Assembly (NCBI RefSeq): GCF_003466125.1
Contig: NZ_QSOC01000001.1
Span: 47,622 to 111,621, forward strand
DNA from: Collinsella sp. TM10-22
GTDB taxonomy: Bacteria > Actinomycetota > Coriobacteriia > Coriobacteriales > Coriobacteriaceae
Direction: 5' to 3'
DNA length: 64,000 nt
Shown here: one piece after another, positions 1 through 8,217 of the stretch
Numbering within the stretch: position 1 is the stretch's first letter
Layout of the letters: every line of letters starts with the position of its first letter
The notes under the pieces: model-generated
What the model was told of the DNA's origin: nothing
Database searches by the model: none
What the model saw: the letters and a program-made list of their open reading frames with translations, nothing else
Program-made: the position numbers and the translations under genes

Positions 1-794
1 AGTACGCCCCCGTCGTTGTTGCTCGGAATGCGCCACTTAGCATGCGCGTTCATATGCTCCTCGGCATTGTCCACGATAAAGCTGTGACCGACACGCTCCA
101 GCATGGGGATATCGTTGTAGGTGTCGCCCACGGCGGCGGCATCGGCGATGTCGATGCCCAGTTGCTCGCACAGATGCGCCACGCCGGCGCCCTTGTCGAC
201 GCCTAGGTTCATAAAGTCGATCCACTCGCGACCGGCATTGGTGACATAGAGCTGGTCACAGAACGCGGGGTTATAGGTCTCGCGGAACGCGGGCTCGGCA
301 TCGTAGGCAGGGAAGAAGATCGAGATCTTGTTGGACTCGAGATCGAGGCCCTCAAAGGTGTCGACGTAGTTGATCGTGTTGTAGTAGACGCTGATCTCGT
401 CGTGATACTGGTGGTCGCGGGCGAGCACATAGAACTCGTCGTAGCAGCACAGTACGGGAACGGCGCGCGAGTCCTCCGAGGCACGGGCAAGCACCTGCTG
501 ATACAGCTCCACGTCGATGTTGCTCTTATAGATATAGTTGCCGCGATAGATGACGCAGGCACCGTTGTCGGGACAAAACGCGAGTCGGTTCTTGATGCCC
601 TCGAACATTTCCTCGAGTTTGGGGGCGGGGCGTCCGCTGGCGGGGCAGAATACGATACCGGCATCGGCGAGCTTGTCCAGACGCTCATCGAGGCCCTGGG
701 GCAGCACGCGCTCGTCAGTGAGAAGCGTCTTGTCCATATCGACGGCGAGAATCTTAATGTTGCCGATATTGGCATCCGATTCGTAAGTTTGCAT
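1..794 (-). CDS. Cof-type HAD-superfamily hydrolase, 3' end beyond the window
   Basis: The gene reads leftward off the window edge, so only its first 264 codons are visible. The start ATG (792-794) follows a GAAAGG ribosome site. The HAD nucleophile motif DMDKT is at residues 19-23, and a late GDTYNDIPML block is the acidic motif of Cof-type (class IIB) phosphatases. This family dephosphorylates sugar phosphates and small cofactors in the cytosol; the substrate cannot be read from sequence. It lies divergently from argG, separated by about 550 bp. A second gene of the same family is at 14524-15387. Confidence 0.85.
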   Translation of the reverse strand, partial: MQTYESDANIGNIKILAVDMDKTLLTDERVLPQGLDERLDKLADAGIVFCPASGRPAPKLEEMFEGIKNRLAFCPDNGACVIYRGNYIYKSNIDVELYQQVLARASEDSRAVPVLCCYDEFYVLARDHQYHDEISVYYNTINYVDTFEGLDLESNKISIFFPAYDAEPAFRETYNPAFCDQLYVTNAGREWIDFMNLGVDKGAGVAHLCEQLGIDIADAAAVGDTYNDIPMLERVGHSFIVDNAEEHMNAHAKWRIPSNNDGGV

Positions 795-937
795 AAAAAC
801 GCGCCTTTCGTTTCGAAATTGTTTCAGACGTTATAACCATCAACTGGTAGTCGGGCGTATTTTCGCAGGATTGGCGCGTATTTGCACCATGATTCACAAA
901 GTAATGAAAAAACTTTTCAGAAATTTGAATTTGTCGC

Positions 938-965
938 TTGTGAAGCGGGCACTTTAGCGTAATAT
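938..965 (+). promoter_or_regulatory. candidate argG promoter
   Basis: TTGTGA (938-943) and TAATAT (960-965) are separated by 16 bp, the best sigma70-like pair between the divergent HAD gene and argG. Transcription would start near 972 and give a leader of about 375 nt that contains the small ORF at 1069-1143. No ARG-box operator was recognised. Assigned by eye only. Confidence 0.35.
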
Positions 966-1068
966 AGCGACCATCGAAAACGGAGGCGGAAAAACAGCCG
1001 TTTACCGAGGAATAGGTACCGTTTACGATATATGAATTGCGCCCGGCGATAAGCGAAAGGAGAGGCAG

Positions 1069-1143
1069 ATGCAGTTCGTACAGATCATCACCACTGCAGA
1101 CTATGCCATCCGACGCCAGCGCGCAATTTCCCGACGACGATAA
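1069..1143 (+). CDS. arginine-rich leader peptide upstream of argG
   Basis: A 24-codon ORF starts at ATG 1069 with a strong AAAGGAGAG ribosome site 4 nt upstream and ends at TAA 1141-1143. Six of its last ten residues are arginine (RRQRAISRRR), including three consecutive CGA codons just before the stop. The next gene, argG, makes an arginine precursor. An ORF rich in codons for the end-product amino acid, followed by alternative hairpins and a U-run terminator, is the classic layout of ribosome-mediated attenuation. That it works this way is inference. The N-terminus loosely resembles an Rrf2-type regulator start, so a decayed regulator fragment is the alternative. Confidence 0.6.
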   Translation: MQFVQIITTADYAIRRQRAISRRR

Positions 1144-1150
1144 CAATCGT

Positions 1151-1253
1151 CTCTGTCCGCATGGGGCGAAATGCTCCAACAGAGTCATTTTGAGGTCGTT
1201 GGGTTTTAGCACGACATAGACGCATGTTTCTAGGGCATGTTGTGCTGCTTTTT
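1151..1253 (+). promoter_or_regulatory. candidate attenuator hairpins of argG
   Basis: Hairpin 1 has arms CTCTGT (1151-1156) and ACAGAG (1179-1184), with an inner GCAT/ATGC pair. Hairpin 2 has arms AGCACGACAT (1208-1217) and ATGTTGTGCT (1237-1246), with one G-U pair, followed by T5 at 1249-1253, which resembles an intrinsic terminator about 95 nt before the argG start. CCAAC (1176-1180) could instead pair with GTTGG (1198-1202), or with the right arm of hairpin 2, offering an alternative fold. Antitermination by ribosomes stalled on Arg codons is inferred. Confidence 0.5.
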
Positions 1254-1347
1254 GCTATTTAACCTGATATTGCACGGTTTTTGACCTCAGAGTGACTTGC
1301 AACTGACCGATGTTCTAACTAGCTACCAAGGGCGAAAGGAAACAGCC

Positions 1348-2574
1348 ATGAGCAAGGAAAAAGTCGTTCTCGCATATTCCGGTGGTCTTGATACATCCGT
1401 ATGTGTCAAGTGGCTCCAAGACGAGAAGAATCTTGATGTCGTTTGCGTCTGCGGCAACGTGGGCCAGGAGGAGACCGGCCTGGATGCCAAGAAGCAGAAG
1501 GCTCTCGACCTGGGCGTTCTGGACTGCCAGGTGCTCGACCTGCGCGACGAGTTCTCCGATGAGTTCCTGACCAAGGCCATCGCCGCCAACTCTATGTACG
1601 AGAATAAGTACCCGCTGCTCTCCGCTCTGTCCCGTCCGCTGCTTGCCAAGAAGCTCGTCGAGGTCGCTCACGAGTTCGGCGCCACCTATGTCGCCCATGG
1701 CTGCACCGGCAAGGGCAACGACCAGGTCCGTTTTGAGGCCGCCGTCAAGGCCCTCGACCCTGAGCTCAAGGTTATCGCCCCGGTTCGTGAGTGGGATCTG
1801 AAGTGCCGTCCGGACGAGGTCGCCTATGCTCACGCTCACAACGTGCCGGTTCCCGAGGGTGCCAACGACAACCCCTATTCCATCGATGACAACCTGTGGG
1901 GTCGCGCCATCGAGTGCGGCCATCTGGAGGATCCCTGGAACGAGCCGCTCGACGATGCCTGGGTTATGACCAAGAACCCCGAGGACACGCCCGACACCCC
2001 GACCTACACCGAGATCGAGTTCGAGGCCGGCAAGCCCGTTGCGGTTGACGGTAAGAAGATGAAGCTCTCCGAGATCGTCATCGCGCTCAACAAGATCTCC
2101 GGCGACAACGGCTTTGGTCGTCTGGACCTGGTCGAGGATCGTCTGGTTGGCCTCAAGAGCCGCGAGTGCTACGAGGTCCCCGGCGCCCTGACGCTCATCA
2201 CCGCCCACAAGGCGCTCGAGGACATCTGCGTCGAGGGTGACCTGCTCAAGACCAAGATCAAGCTCGAGCAGGATTGGGCCACCGCCGTGTACAACGGCCA
2301 GTGGTACAGCCCGCTCAAGAACGCGCTCGACGCCTTTATGGCCGATACCCAGAAGTTCGTGACCGGCACCGTCCGTCTGAAGTTCTTTAAGGGCAACTGC
2401 CATGTCGTCGGCCGCAAGAGCCCGTTTAGCCTCTATGACTACGGTCTGGCTACCTACGATCGTGACACCACGTTTGACGAGAAGGCCAGCGCCGGCTTTA
2501 TCGAAATCGACACGTTGTCGCTCAAGACGTGGGCTAAGGTCCAGGGCCCCAGCTCCGCTGCTGCCCAGGCGTAA
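1348..2574 (+). CDS. argG: argininosuccinate synthase
   Basis: This cytosolic enzyme ligates citrulline and aspartate with ATP to form argininosuccinate, the penultimate step of arginine synthesis. The 408-residue product matches the family length of about 400. The N-terminal ATP-pyrophosphatase P-loop AYSGGLDTS is at residues 8-16, and GCTGKGNDQVRFE in the middle is a family signature. I chose ATG 1348, preceded by GAAAGGAAACAGCC, rather than an in-frame ATG 51 nt upstream that would add a non-conserved extension. argH follows after a small ORF, so the two form an arginine block. The leader ORF and hairpins upstream suggest attenuation control. Confidence 0.97.
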   Translation: MSKEKVVLAYSGGLDTSVCVKWLQDEKNLDVVCVCGNVGQEETGLDAKKQKALDLGVLDCQVLDLRDEFSDEFLTKAIAANSMYENKYPLLSALSRPLLAKKLVEVAHEFGATYVAHGCTGKGNDQVRFEAAVKALDPELKVIAPVREWDLKCRPDEVAYAHAHNVPVPEGANDNPYSIDDNLWGRAIECGHLEDPWNEPLDDAWVMTKNPEDTPDTPTYTEIEFEAGKPVAVDGKKMKLSEIVIALNKISGDNGFGRLDLVEDRLVGLKSRECYEVPGALTLITAHKALEDICVEGDLLKTKIKLEQDWATAVYNGQWYSPLKNALDAFMADTQKFVTGTVRLKFFKGNCHVVGRKSPFSLYDYGLATYDRDTTFDEKASAGFIEIDTLSLKTWAKVQGPSSAAAQA

Positions 2575-2731
2575 GGCTTCTTTCCTTCCCTTGGTATCCG
2601 CGCGGCCCATCCGCGTGATACATAACGGGCGCATGGGGTCCCTACCTTTCGTTATGCTTGCTGACACTTCTTAACATTGGTGGCCCCTACGTTCCGCCCG
2701 CATATATGATGCCGCGTCTGCGGCTGAGTCC

Positions 2732-2761
2732 GAGCCCCGCCGGGGTTGTCCGGCGGGGCTC
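2732..2761 (+). terminator. strong hairpin after argG
   Basis: GAGCCCCGCCGG (2732-2743) pairs perfectly with CCGGCGGGGCTC (2750-2761) around a 6-nt loop. The following T content is modest (TTGCTATC), so it may be a weak terminator or a processing/stability hairpin between argG and the small ORF. Confidence 0.6.
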
Positions 2762-2813
2762 TTGCTATCAATTTGACGGCCTTGTGCCTATCTATATCCG
2801 AGGAGTACCTATT

Positions 2814-2984
2814 ATGTTTGATGCTATTGCACACGCTTTGCTTTCTCTTGCCCCTGAGCTCGATACTGCCAAGGTCGAGGATGTTCCCATGAGCCTGAAG
2901 GCTTGGATTGACGGTTCGCAGGGCAACCTCAGGAGGGAGTCGATGGGCGCCAAGTGCCTGACCCGTCACTTCTTTGCTATTTAG
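2814..2984 (+). CDS. small hypothetical protein between argG and argH (56 aa)
   Basis: ATG 2814 has an AGGAG site 5-6 nt upstream and opens a 56-codon ORF ending at TAG 2984. The peptide begins MFDAIAHALLSLAPELD and ends CLTRHFFAI. It has no recognisable domain, signal peptide or membrane segment, and I do not recognise it. Good ribosome site spacing, host-like codon use and a position inside the arginine block favour a real gene, but its shortness leaves doubt. A short CCCCGC/GCGGGG hairpin (2993-3009) follows. Confidence 0.45.
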   Translation: MFDAIAHALLSLAPELDTAKVEDVPMSLKAWIDGSQGNLRRESMGAKCLTRHFFAI

Positions 2985-3104
2985 CTTGTCAGCCCCGCAC
3001 GTGGCGGGGGATGTGCAAAACTAACAGTTGATAAATCGCTTTAGCGGCATGGCGTAGCGCTTTGTGCGCCGATGTTTTGGTATTTGATGAAAGGGGACGG
3101 TCCC

Positions 3105-4535
3105 ATGGCTCTTTGGGGTGGTCGTTTTGAGGCGGGCGTGGCCGAGGTCACGCAGGAGTTTGGCGCGTCGCTGCCGGTCGACAAGCATCTCTATAAGCAG
3201 GATATCGCCGGTTCCAAGGCGCATGCCAAGATGTTGGCCGCACAGGGCATCATCAGTGCCGAGGACGAGCAGACGATTGCCAAGGGCCTGACCGGAATCG
3301 AACAGGATATCGATGCCGGCAACTTTACCTTCGATATCAACGATGAGGACATTCATATGTCCATCGAGAGCGAGTTGACGCGCCGCATCGGCGAGGCCGG
3401 TAAGCGCTTGCATACCGGCCGTTCGCGCAACGACCAGGTGGCGACCGATACGCGCCTGGGCGTCAAGGCGCTGGCCAAGGAGCTCATGGAGGCCAATCTT
3501 GAGCTGCGCCATGTGCTGGTGGATGCGGCTAAGAAGTACGACAAGGTGATTCTGCCGGGCTACACGCATATGCAGCACGCTCAGCCCGTGCTGCTCTCGC
3601 ATCATCTGCTGGCGTATTCCTGGATGTTCGCGCGCGACTTTACGCGCCTGAAGGCCGCCTTTGATGCCGCCGACAACTGCCCGCTGGGCGCTGCCGCGCT
3701 TGCCGGTACGAGCTATCCGCTCGATCGTCAGATGACGGCTGCCGAACTTGGCTTTGCGGGCGTGATCCCCAATTCGCTCGATGCTGTTTCCGACCGTGAT
3801 TTCCTGCTCGATCTGCATTACGCCGGTTCCGTCATGGCCATGCACCTGTCGCGTCTTTCCGAGGAGATTGTGCTGTGGTCGAGCTCCGAATTTGGCTTTA
3901 TCACGCTTTCCGACTCGTACTCCACCGGCTCGTCCATCATGCCGCAGAAGAAGAACCCCGACTTTGCCGAGCTTATCCGCGGCAAGAGCGGTCGCGTGTA
4001 CGGCAACCTGGTGCAGCTGCTGGTAACCATGAAGGGCTTGCCGCTTGCTTATAACAAGGACTTGCAGGAGGACAAGGAGGGCGCGCTCGATACCGCCCAT
4101 ACGCTCATGCAGTGCCTGTCCGTTATGGCCGGAATGATTTCGACTTGGACCGTCAACGAGGATGCCATGGCGCGCGAGTGCGGCGTGGGACACCTTGCCG
4201 CCACCGATGTTGCCGATTACCTGGCTAAGCGTGGTCTGCCGTTCCGCGAGGCACATGCCGTGGTGGGCCATCTGGTCCTGATGTGTGAGAAGCACGGCTG
4301 CAATCTTGAGGACCTGCCGTTTGAGGTGTTCCAGGAGGCAAGCTCGCTCTTTGAGCACGACATTACCGAGGCGCTCGACATCCCGTCGATTGTCGCTGCA
4401 CGCACGACCGAGGGCGGTACCGCCCCTGCCGCCGTTGCCTTGCAGCTGGAGCGCGCCAAGGCACAGCTTTCGGCCGACGAGGGCGTGTTTGGATCGCTGA
4501 CCAAGGTCGTCGAGATGGGCCACGGGGCAAAGTAG
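3105..4535 (+). CDS. argH: argininosuccinate lyase
   Basis: This cytosolic enzyme cleaves argininosuccinate into arginine and fumarate, the last step of arginine synthesis. The 476-residue protein belongs to the fumarase/aspartase superfamily. The signature loop GSSIMPQKKNPD with the catalytic serine lies around residues 283-294, and TGRSRNDQVATD near residue 105 is the conserved substrate-binding segment. I chose ATG 3105 (MALWGGRF), preceded by AAAGGGGA, over an ATG 33 nt upstream, because WGGRF is where family members begin. The gene lies 120 bp after the small ORF and completes the argG-argH pair. Confidence 0.97.
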   Translation: MALWGGRFEAGVAEVTQEFGASLPVDKHLYKQDIAGSKAHAKMLAAQGIISAEDEQTIAKGLTGIEQDIDAGNFTFDINDEDIHMSIESELTRRIGEAGKRLHTGRSRNDQVATDTRLGVKALAKELMEANLELRHVLVDAAKKYDKVILPGYTHMQHAQPVLLSHHLLAYSWMFARDFTRLKAAFDAADNCPLGAAALAGTSYPLDRQMTAAELGFAGVIPNSLDAVSDRDFLLDLHYAGSVMAMHLSRLSEEIVLWSSSEFGFITLSDSYSTGSSIMPQKKNPDFAELIRGKSGRVYGNLVQLLVTMKGLPLAYNKDLQEDKEGALDTAHTLMQCLSVMAGMISTWTVNEDAMARECGVGHLAATDVADYLAKRGLPFREAHAVVGHLVLMCEKHGCNLEDLPFEVFQEASSLFEHDITEALDIPSIVAARTTEGGTAPAAVALQLERAKAQLSADEGVFGSLTKVVEMGHGAK

Positions 4536-4586
4536 GGATTTGACTGAAGCGGCTTTGGCCATTTATCGATAAATCGTTTTTGCTTT

Positions 4587-4620
4587 TACGGGTATCTGCT
4601 GATGCGGACGCCCGTATTTT
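4587..4620 (+). terminator. probable argH terminator
   Basis: TACGGG (4587-4592) pairs with CCCGTA (4611-4616) and is followed by TTTT. It lies 50 bp after argH. Confidence 0.5.
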
Positions 4621-4828
4621 GTTGCTATGGGGGAGGGGCTTGTCGAGAACTTCTGTAGGACCTTTGGGCAGGTTGTGAAGGGGTTACGTTCGCGGGCGGC
4701 AACCGACCGCCTGCTCTGTTCGATGCGGTTGATGGGCGGTCGGATGGTACTCTAATCGGGCTTCGAAACAGAAGTGACACATATGGAACGCTTCAATAAA
4801 TTGCAACGTTTCAATAAACAGCTTTTTG
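4621..4828. other. intergenic stretch between argH and ndk
   Basis: Together with its flanks this makes a 385-bp gap without a convincing gene. It contains a TTCAATAAA nonamer repeated directly about 20 bp apart (near 4793 and 4810) just upstream of the candidate ndk promoter, which could be a binding site. I see nothing else here. Confidence 0.4.
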
Positions 4829-4857
4829 TTTAACTGCAGCTAAAACTCTGTTACGAT
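4829..4857 (+). promoter_or_regulatory. candidate ndk promoter
   Basis: TTTAAC (4829-4834) and TACGAT (4852-4857) are 17 bp apart, about 65 bp before the ndk start. Assigned by eye. Confidence 0.4.
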
Positions 4858-4920
4858 GCAGTCCAGGCGGGTGCCGGAATGGGACTTGGGCACGCGCGAA
4901 CCTACTTGAAAGGCTACCTT

Positions 4921-5325
4921 ATGGCTATCGAGAAGACCTTCATCATGATTAAGCCCGACGCCGTGCGCGACCGCAAGATCGGCGAGATTGTTGCTCGCAT
5001 TGAGCGCAGCGGCCTTGTCATCGAGCGCATGGAGATGACCACGCTCGAGCGCGCTACCGTCGAGGAGCACTACGCCCATCTGGCCGACAAGCCCTTCTTT
5101 GGCGGTCTCTGTGACTTTATGACGAGCGGTCCGGTCGTCAAGATGGTCGTTTCCGGTCTCTCCGCTGTTGCTAAGATGCGCACCCTCATGGGCGCTACCA
5201 ACCCGCTTGAGGCTGCTCCTGGTACCATCCGCGGCGACTTTGCCGTCGATGTCAACGCCAACGTGATCCACGGCTCCGACTGCCTGGAGAACGCCGAGAT
5301 TGAGATCAAGCGCTTCTTTGGCTAA
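4921..5325 (+). CDS. ndk: nucleoside diphosphate kinase
   Basis: This enzyme transfers the gamma phosphate of ATP to nucleoside diphosphates through a phosphohistidine and balances cytosolic NTP pools. The 134-residue length is typical. The N-terminal TFIMIKPDAV strand and the active-site histidine in NVIHGSD (near residue 117) are present. ATG 4921 follows GAAAGGCTACCTT; an upstream in-frame ATG at 4879 has no comparable site and would add a non-family extension. The gene is monocistronic and ends at a strong terminator. Confidence 0.97.
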   Translation: MAIEKTFIMIKPDAVRDRKIGEIVARIERSGLVIERMEMTTLERATVEEHYAHLADKPFFGGLCDFMTSGPVVKMVVSGLSAVAKMRTLMGATNPLEAAPGTIRGDFAVDVNANVIHGSDCLENAEIEIKRFFG

Positions 5326-5363
5326 ACCAGCTTTGACTCCTTAAAGCTGTTAGCGTGTGGCTT

Positions 5364-5400
5364 GGGCGCCGCGGAACTCCATCCGCGGCGCCCTTTTATT
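5364..5400 (+). terminator. ndk terminator
   Basis: GGGCGCCGCGGA (5364-5375) pairs perfectly with TCCGCGGCGCCC (5382-5393) and is followed by TTTTATT. Confidence 0.9.
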
Positions 5401-5413
5401 CCAAAATCTATGC

Positions 5414-5450
5414 AGGGGCCCGCTCGGACATGTGTTCCGAGCGGGCCCCT
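5414..5450 (-). terminator. rpiB terminator, probably bidirectional
   Basis: A 15-bp perfect stem (5414-5428 with 5436-5450) lies between the convergent ndk and rpiB genes, 27 bp past the rpiB stop. Confidence 0.75.
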
Positions 5451-5476
5451 GCTGTTAGCTTGTGGCACTGAATAGT

Positions 5477-5944
5477 TTAGGCTTCGTCGACGATCTTAAG
5501 GGCGCGCGTGTGATCGATCTCGTTGAGGAGGTTAACGCGACGCTCGTGACGACCACCCTCAAACTCGGCGTCGAGCCACTCGTCGACGATCATCTTGGCG
5601 AGCTCGGAGCCCACGACGCGGGCGCCAAAAGCGAGCACGTTGGTATTGTTGTGCATGCGGGAGAGCTTGGCGCTGAAGGGCTCGGAGCACACGACGGCGC
5701 GTACGCCCTCGACCTTGTTGGCAGCCAGGCTGATACCGACGCCGGTGCCACAGATCAGGATGCCTAGATCGACATCGCCGTTGGCAACGGCCTTACCCAC
5801 CTTGTAGCCGGCGATGGGGTAGTCAAAGCTCTCGGAGGTGTCGGTGCCAAAGTTCACGACCTCGCAGCCGCGCTCCTTCAGGTGCTCGGAAATGATGTTC
5901 TTGAGCTCGACGGCGGCGTGGTCGTTGCCGATACCGATCTTCAT
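5477..5944 (-). CDS. rpiB: ribose 5-phosphate isomerase B
   Basis: This enzyme interconverts ribulose 5-phosphate and ribose 5-phosphate in the non-oxidative pentose phosphate pathway. The 155-residue RpiB/LacAB-type protein starts MKIGIGNDHAAVELK, the family's usual opening. The CGTGVGISLAANK segment carries the catalytic cysteine, and HNNTN carries the phosphate-binding histidine. ATG 5942-5944 follows GAGAGGAACCACTC; a longer in-frame reading upstream is not family-like. It stands alone, convergent with ndk. Confidence 0.93.
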   Translation of the reverse strand: MKIGIGNDHAAVELKNIISEHLKERGCEVVNFGTDTSESFDYPIAGYKVGKAVANGDVDLGILICGTGVGISLAANKVEGVRAVVCSEPFSAKLSRMHNNTNVLAFGARVVGSELAKMIVDEWLDAEFEGGRHERRVNLLNEIDHTRALKIVDEA

Positions 5945-6211
5945 GAGTGGTTCCTCTCTGGTCCGTGCGGCGGAATTGCTAAAGGTTTTACCGCGTTCGA
6001 CTGCATGATAGCGCGTCTTTTGCCTAAACACTCGGGCGTTTTTTGGTCAAACGCTTTAGCGGACGCGAACATCAGCCCATCACGAAAAATGCCGCCAATT
6101 TGCTTCTGGCGGCCGTCTGCCGGAACTCGACTTGCGGTTTTTGGTGCCTTGTTATCAAATGGAGAAGTTGATACTTGCGAGAGCAACCCGTTATACATGT
6201 AGGAGATACCT

Positions 6212-7534
6212 ATGCCTACCGATTCCATCCGTGATACCGCGTTTTGTGATGTTTTGAACCGCGAGCTTGTCTGTGCGCTCGGCTGCACCGAGCCCATTGC
6301 CGTTGCCTATGCGGCGGCGCTGGCGAGCCAGACGCTCGGTTGCGAACCCGAACATATGGATGTTGTCTGCTCAGGCAACATCATCAAGAACGTAAAGAGC
6401 GTGACCGTGCCCAACTCGGGCGGTATGCACGGTATTGAGGCCGCGGCCGTGCTGGGTGCTGTGGGCGGTGACGCCAAGAGCGCGCTCGAGGTGCTCGAGA
6501 GTGTTGGCGATGCAGACCGTGCTCGCGTGACCGAGCTGCTCTCCGATGCCGACTACTGCGATGTGTCGCTTGTCGAGGGTGTGCCCAACCTCTACATTAA
6601 GGTGACTGCCACGGCCGGAGGTCATACTGCGGTCGTCGAGATCACCGACCATCACACCAATGTTACGTGCCATACACTCGATGGCATTCCGGTGTGTGGC
6701 AAGTCGGCGGGGGAGTGTGCCGCCTGCGCCGAGCGCGTCGTGGCCGAGCGTGCCGCCGATAACGCCGATACGCCCATGTCGATTGATTCTATCATTGACT
6801 TTATCGAGGACGGCGACATCGAGGGCGCCCGCGCTGCCGTTGAGCGTCAGATTGAGCTGAACGGCGCTATTAGCGCCGAGGGCTTGGCGAACGCTTGGGG
6901 CGCCGAGGTGGGCCGTACGCTGCTGGGCGCTCGCGCCGACGACGTCGCCTGCCGTGCGCGTGCGCGTGCCGCCGCCGGGTCTGACGCCCGTATGAACGGC
7001 TGTGCGCTACCGGTCGCCATTGTGTGCGGCTCGGGCAACCAGGGTATTACCTGTGCGTTGCCCGTTATGGAATATGCCGACTACCTGCGCTGCGACCACG
7101 AGCGCCTGGTGCGCGCCGTGATGCTGTCCGATCTTATTGCCGTGCATATCAAGAGCTATATTGGTGCGCTCTCGGCGTTTTGCGGTGCTATTTGCGCTGC
7201 GTGCGGTGCCGGCGCGGCGATTACCTGGCTGTGCGGTGGCACGCGCGAGCAGATCGGCGCGACGGTCTCCAATACGCTCGGTAACGTGGGCGGCATCGTG
7301 TGCGATGGCGCCAAGGCAAGCTGCGCCGCTAAGATTTCCGCTGCCGTTGATGCGGCGATTCTGGGCCACGATATGGCCATGCAGGGCCGCGGCTTCCGTG
7401 CCGGCGAGGGCCTGATTCAGGATACGGTGGAAGAGACGATCGCCAGCATGGGCTATGTGGGCCGCGTTGGCATGAAGGATACCGACGTCGAGATCCTCAA
7501 CATCATGATCGGCAAGACCATCGTCGACTGCTAG
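6212..7534 (+). CDS. UPF0597/CyuA-type L-cysteine desulfidase-like protein
   Basis: The 440-residue protein belongs to the SDH-alpha/UPF0597 family (E. coli YhaM, renamed CyuA), iron-sulfur enzymes that split L-cysteine into pyruvate, ammonia and sulfide or act on related amino acids. Seen here are the N-terminal ALGCTEPIAVAYAAA, the NSGGMHGIEAAAVLGA block, the glycine-rich GSGNQGITCALPV segment with a cysteine, and further C-terminal cysteines (ICAACGAG, CDGAKASCAAK) that could ligate the cluster. ATG 6212 has AGGAGATACCT upstream. Substrate preference is inferred from family. The 3' 528 bp are overlapped on the other strand by the chimeric XRE gene. Confidence 0.85.
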   Translation: MPTDSIRDTAFCDVLNRELVCALGCTEPIAVAYAAALASQTLGCEPEHMDVVCSGNIIKNVKSVTVPNSGGMHGIEAAAVLGAVGGDAKSALEVLESVGDADRARVTELLSDADYCDVSLVEGVPNLYIKVTATAGGHTAVVEITDHHTNVTCHTLDGIPVCGKSAGECAACAERVVAERAADNADTPMSIDSIIDFIEDGDIEGARAAVERQIELNGAISAEGLANAWGAEVGRTLLGARADDVACRARARAAAGSDARMNGCALPVAIVCGSGNQGITCALPVMEYADYLRCDHERLVRAVMLSDLIAVHIKSYIGALSAFCGAICAACGAGAAITWLCGGTREQIGATVSNTLGNVGGIVCDGAKASCAAKISAAVDAAILGHDMAMQGRGFRAGEGLIQDTVEETIASMGYVGRVGMKDTDVEILNIMIGKTIVDC

Positions 7535-8071
7535 GGGCTCTGGGGCACTGCATCTTGTTGTTGAAACTATCGCGCTTGTGGCTGTAAAGCACCTGTCTGC
7601 ATTGCGGACAGCGAGGATCTCGCGGTATGTCACCAGGTCGTTCTCGCGCTTGATGCGCTCGAGGACGGTCGCGACAACAAGCGCCGCTATAGCCGGCAGG
7701 AACGCCGCAGCCGCGGCGACGCCGGCGCCCCAGGTGCCCTCCATCCAGTTAAACGCCGGCGACAGTATCAGTGCGAACGCCACCGCCAGCAACGCGAGCA
7801 TCAGCACGGCCAGCCATAGCATCCGCGTTCCCATGCGCTTGCGATCTCTTTCGACCGCCTCTTCCATAACGGTCACGTCTCCCTTCACGAGCGTGTCTAT
7901 GGAGGTGTCGAATAGGATGCTCAGCATGAGCAGACTCTGGACGTCCGGATACGTCTTGTCCCGCTCCCAGTTGCTGATCGTCTGACGCGACACGTAGAGT
8001 TTCTCGGCGAGTTGTTCTTGGGAGAGCCCCATCGCCTCGCGCCGCGTCTTGATCTGGTTGCTGATGTCCAT
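7007..8071 (-). CDS. XRE-family membrane regulator with replaced C-terminus (chimeric)
   Basis: An N-terminal Cro/CI helix-turn-helix (KTRREAMGLSQEQLAEKL, VSRQTISNWE; residues 6-60) is followed by two transmembrane segments near residues 85-105 and 112-135. It matches the intact paralogue at 8672-9292 up to LVTYRE. After that the similarity stops and the frame continues about 500 nt antisense through the 3' end of the desulfidase gene, giving a 354-residue product whose last 170 or so residues look non-native. GGGAGGTG lies 4 nt before ATG 8071. A deletion that removed the native 3' end and stop is the likely cause. Function of the product is doubtful. Confidence 0.6.
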   Translation of the reverse strand: MDISNQIKTRREAMGLSQEQLAEKLYVSRQTISNWERDKTYPDVQSLLMLSILFDTSIDTLVKGDVTVMEEAVERDRKRMGTRMLWLAVLMLALLAVAFALILSPAFNWMEGTWGAGVAAAAAFLPAIAALVVATVLERIKRENDLVTYREILAVRNADRCFTATSAIVSTTRCSAPEPLAVDDGLADHDVEDLDVGILHANAAHIAHAGDRLFHRILNQALAGTEAAALHGHIVAQNRRINGSGNLSGAACLGAIAHDAAHVTERIGDRRADLLARATAQPGNRRAGTARSANSTAKRRERTNIALDMHGNKIGQHHGAHQALVVAAQVVGIFHNGQRTGNTLVARAAHNGDR

Positions 8072-8217
8072 CGTCACCTCCCGGTCGTGAAGGAGCGTCC
8101 CGCGAACACGCCGGGTGCGCTATCGAATCTGTTGTACATCATATGCGGCAAGGCTTGCCGGGCGCTGCAAAAACTGTTTTGCACGGGGTTTACCTGCATG
8201 ATTGTTGCTGCGATGGC

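Noticed and set aside
754..1212. Minus-strand frame over the argG leader (152 codons)
   Set aside because: It covers the promoter and leader hairpins, has no homology and no ribosome site.
1315..2667. Long minus-strand frame antisense to argG (450 codons)
   Set aside because: High GC leaves long open antisense frames; no ribosome site, no family resemblance and argG is clear on the other strand. The same applies to frames antisense to argH, gdhA, tig, clpX, valS and thrS.
7546..7565. Short similarity (CTGGGGCA..GCATCTTG) downstream of the desulfidase-like gene and of the DeoR remnant (17266-17282)
   Set aside because: Only about 15 bp and two places; could be chance, so no repeat is claimed.
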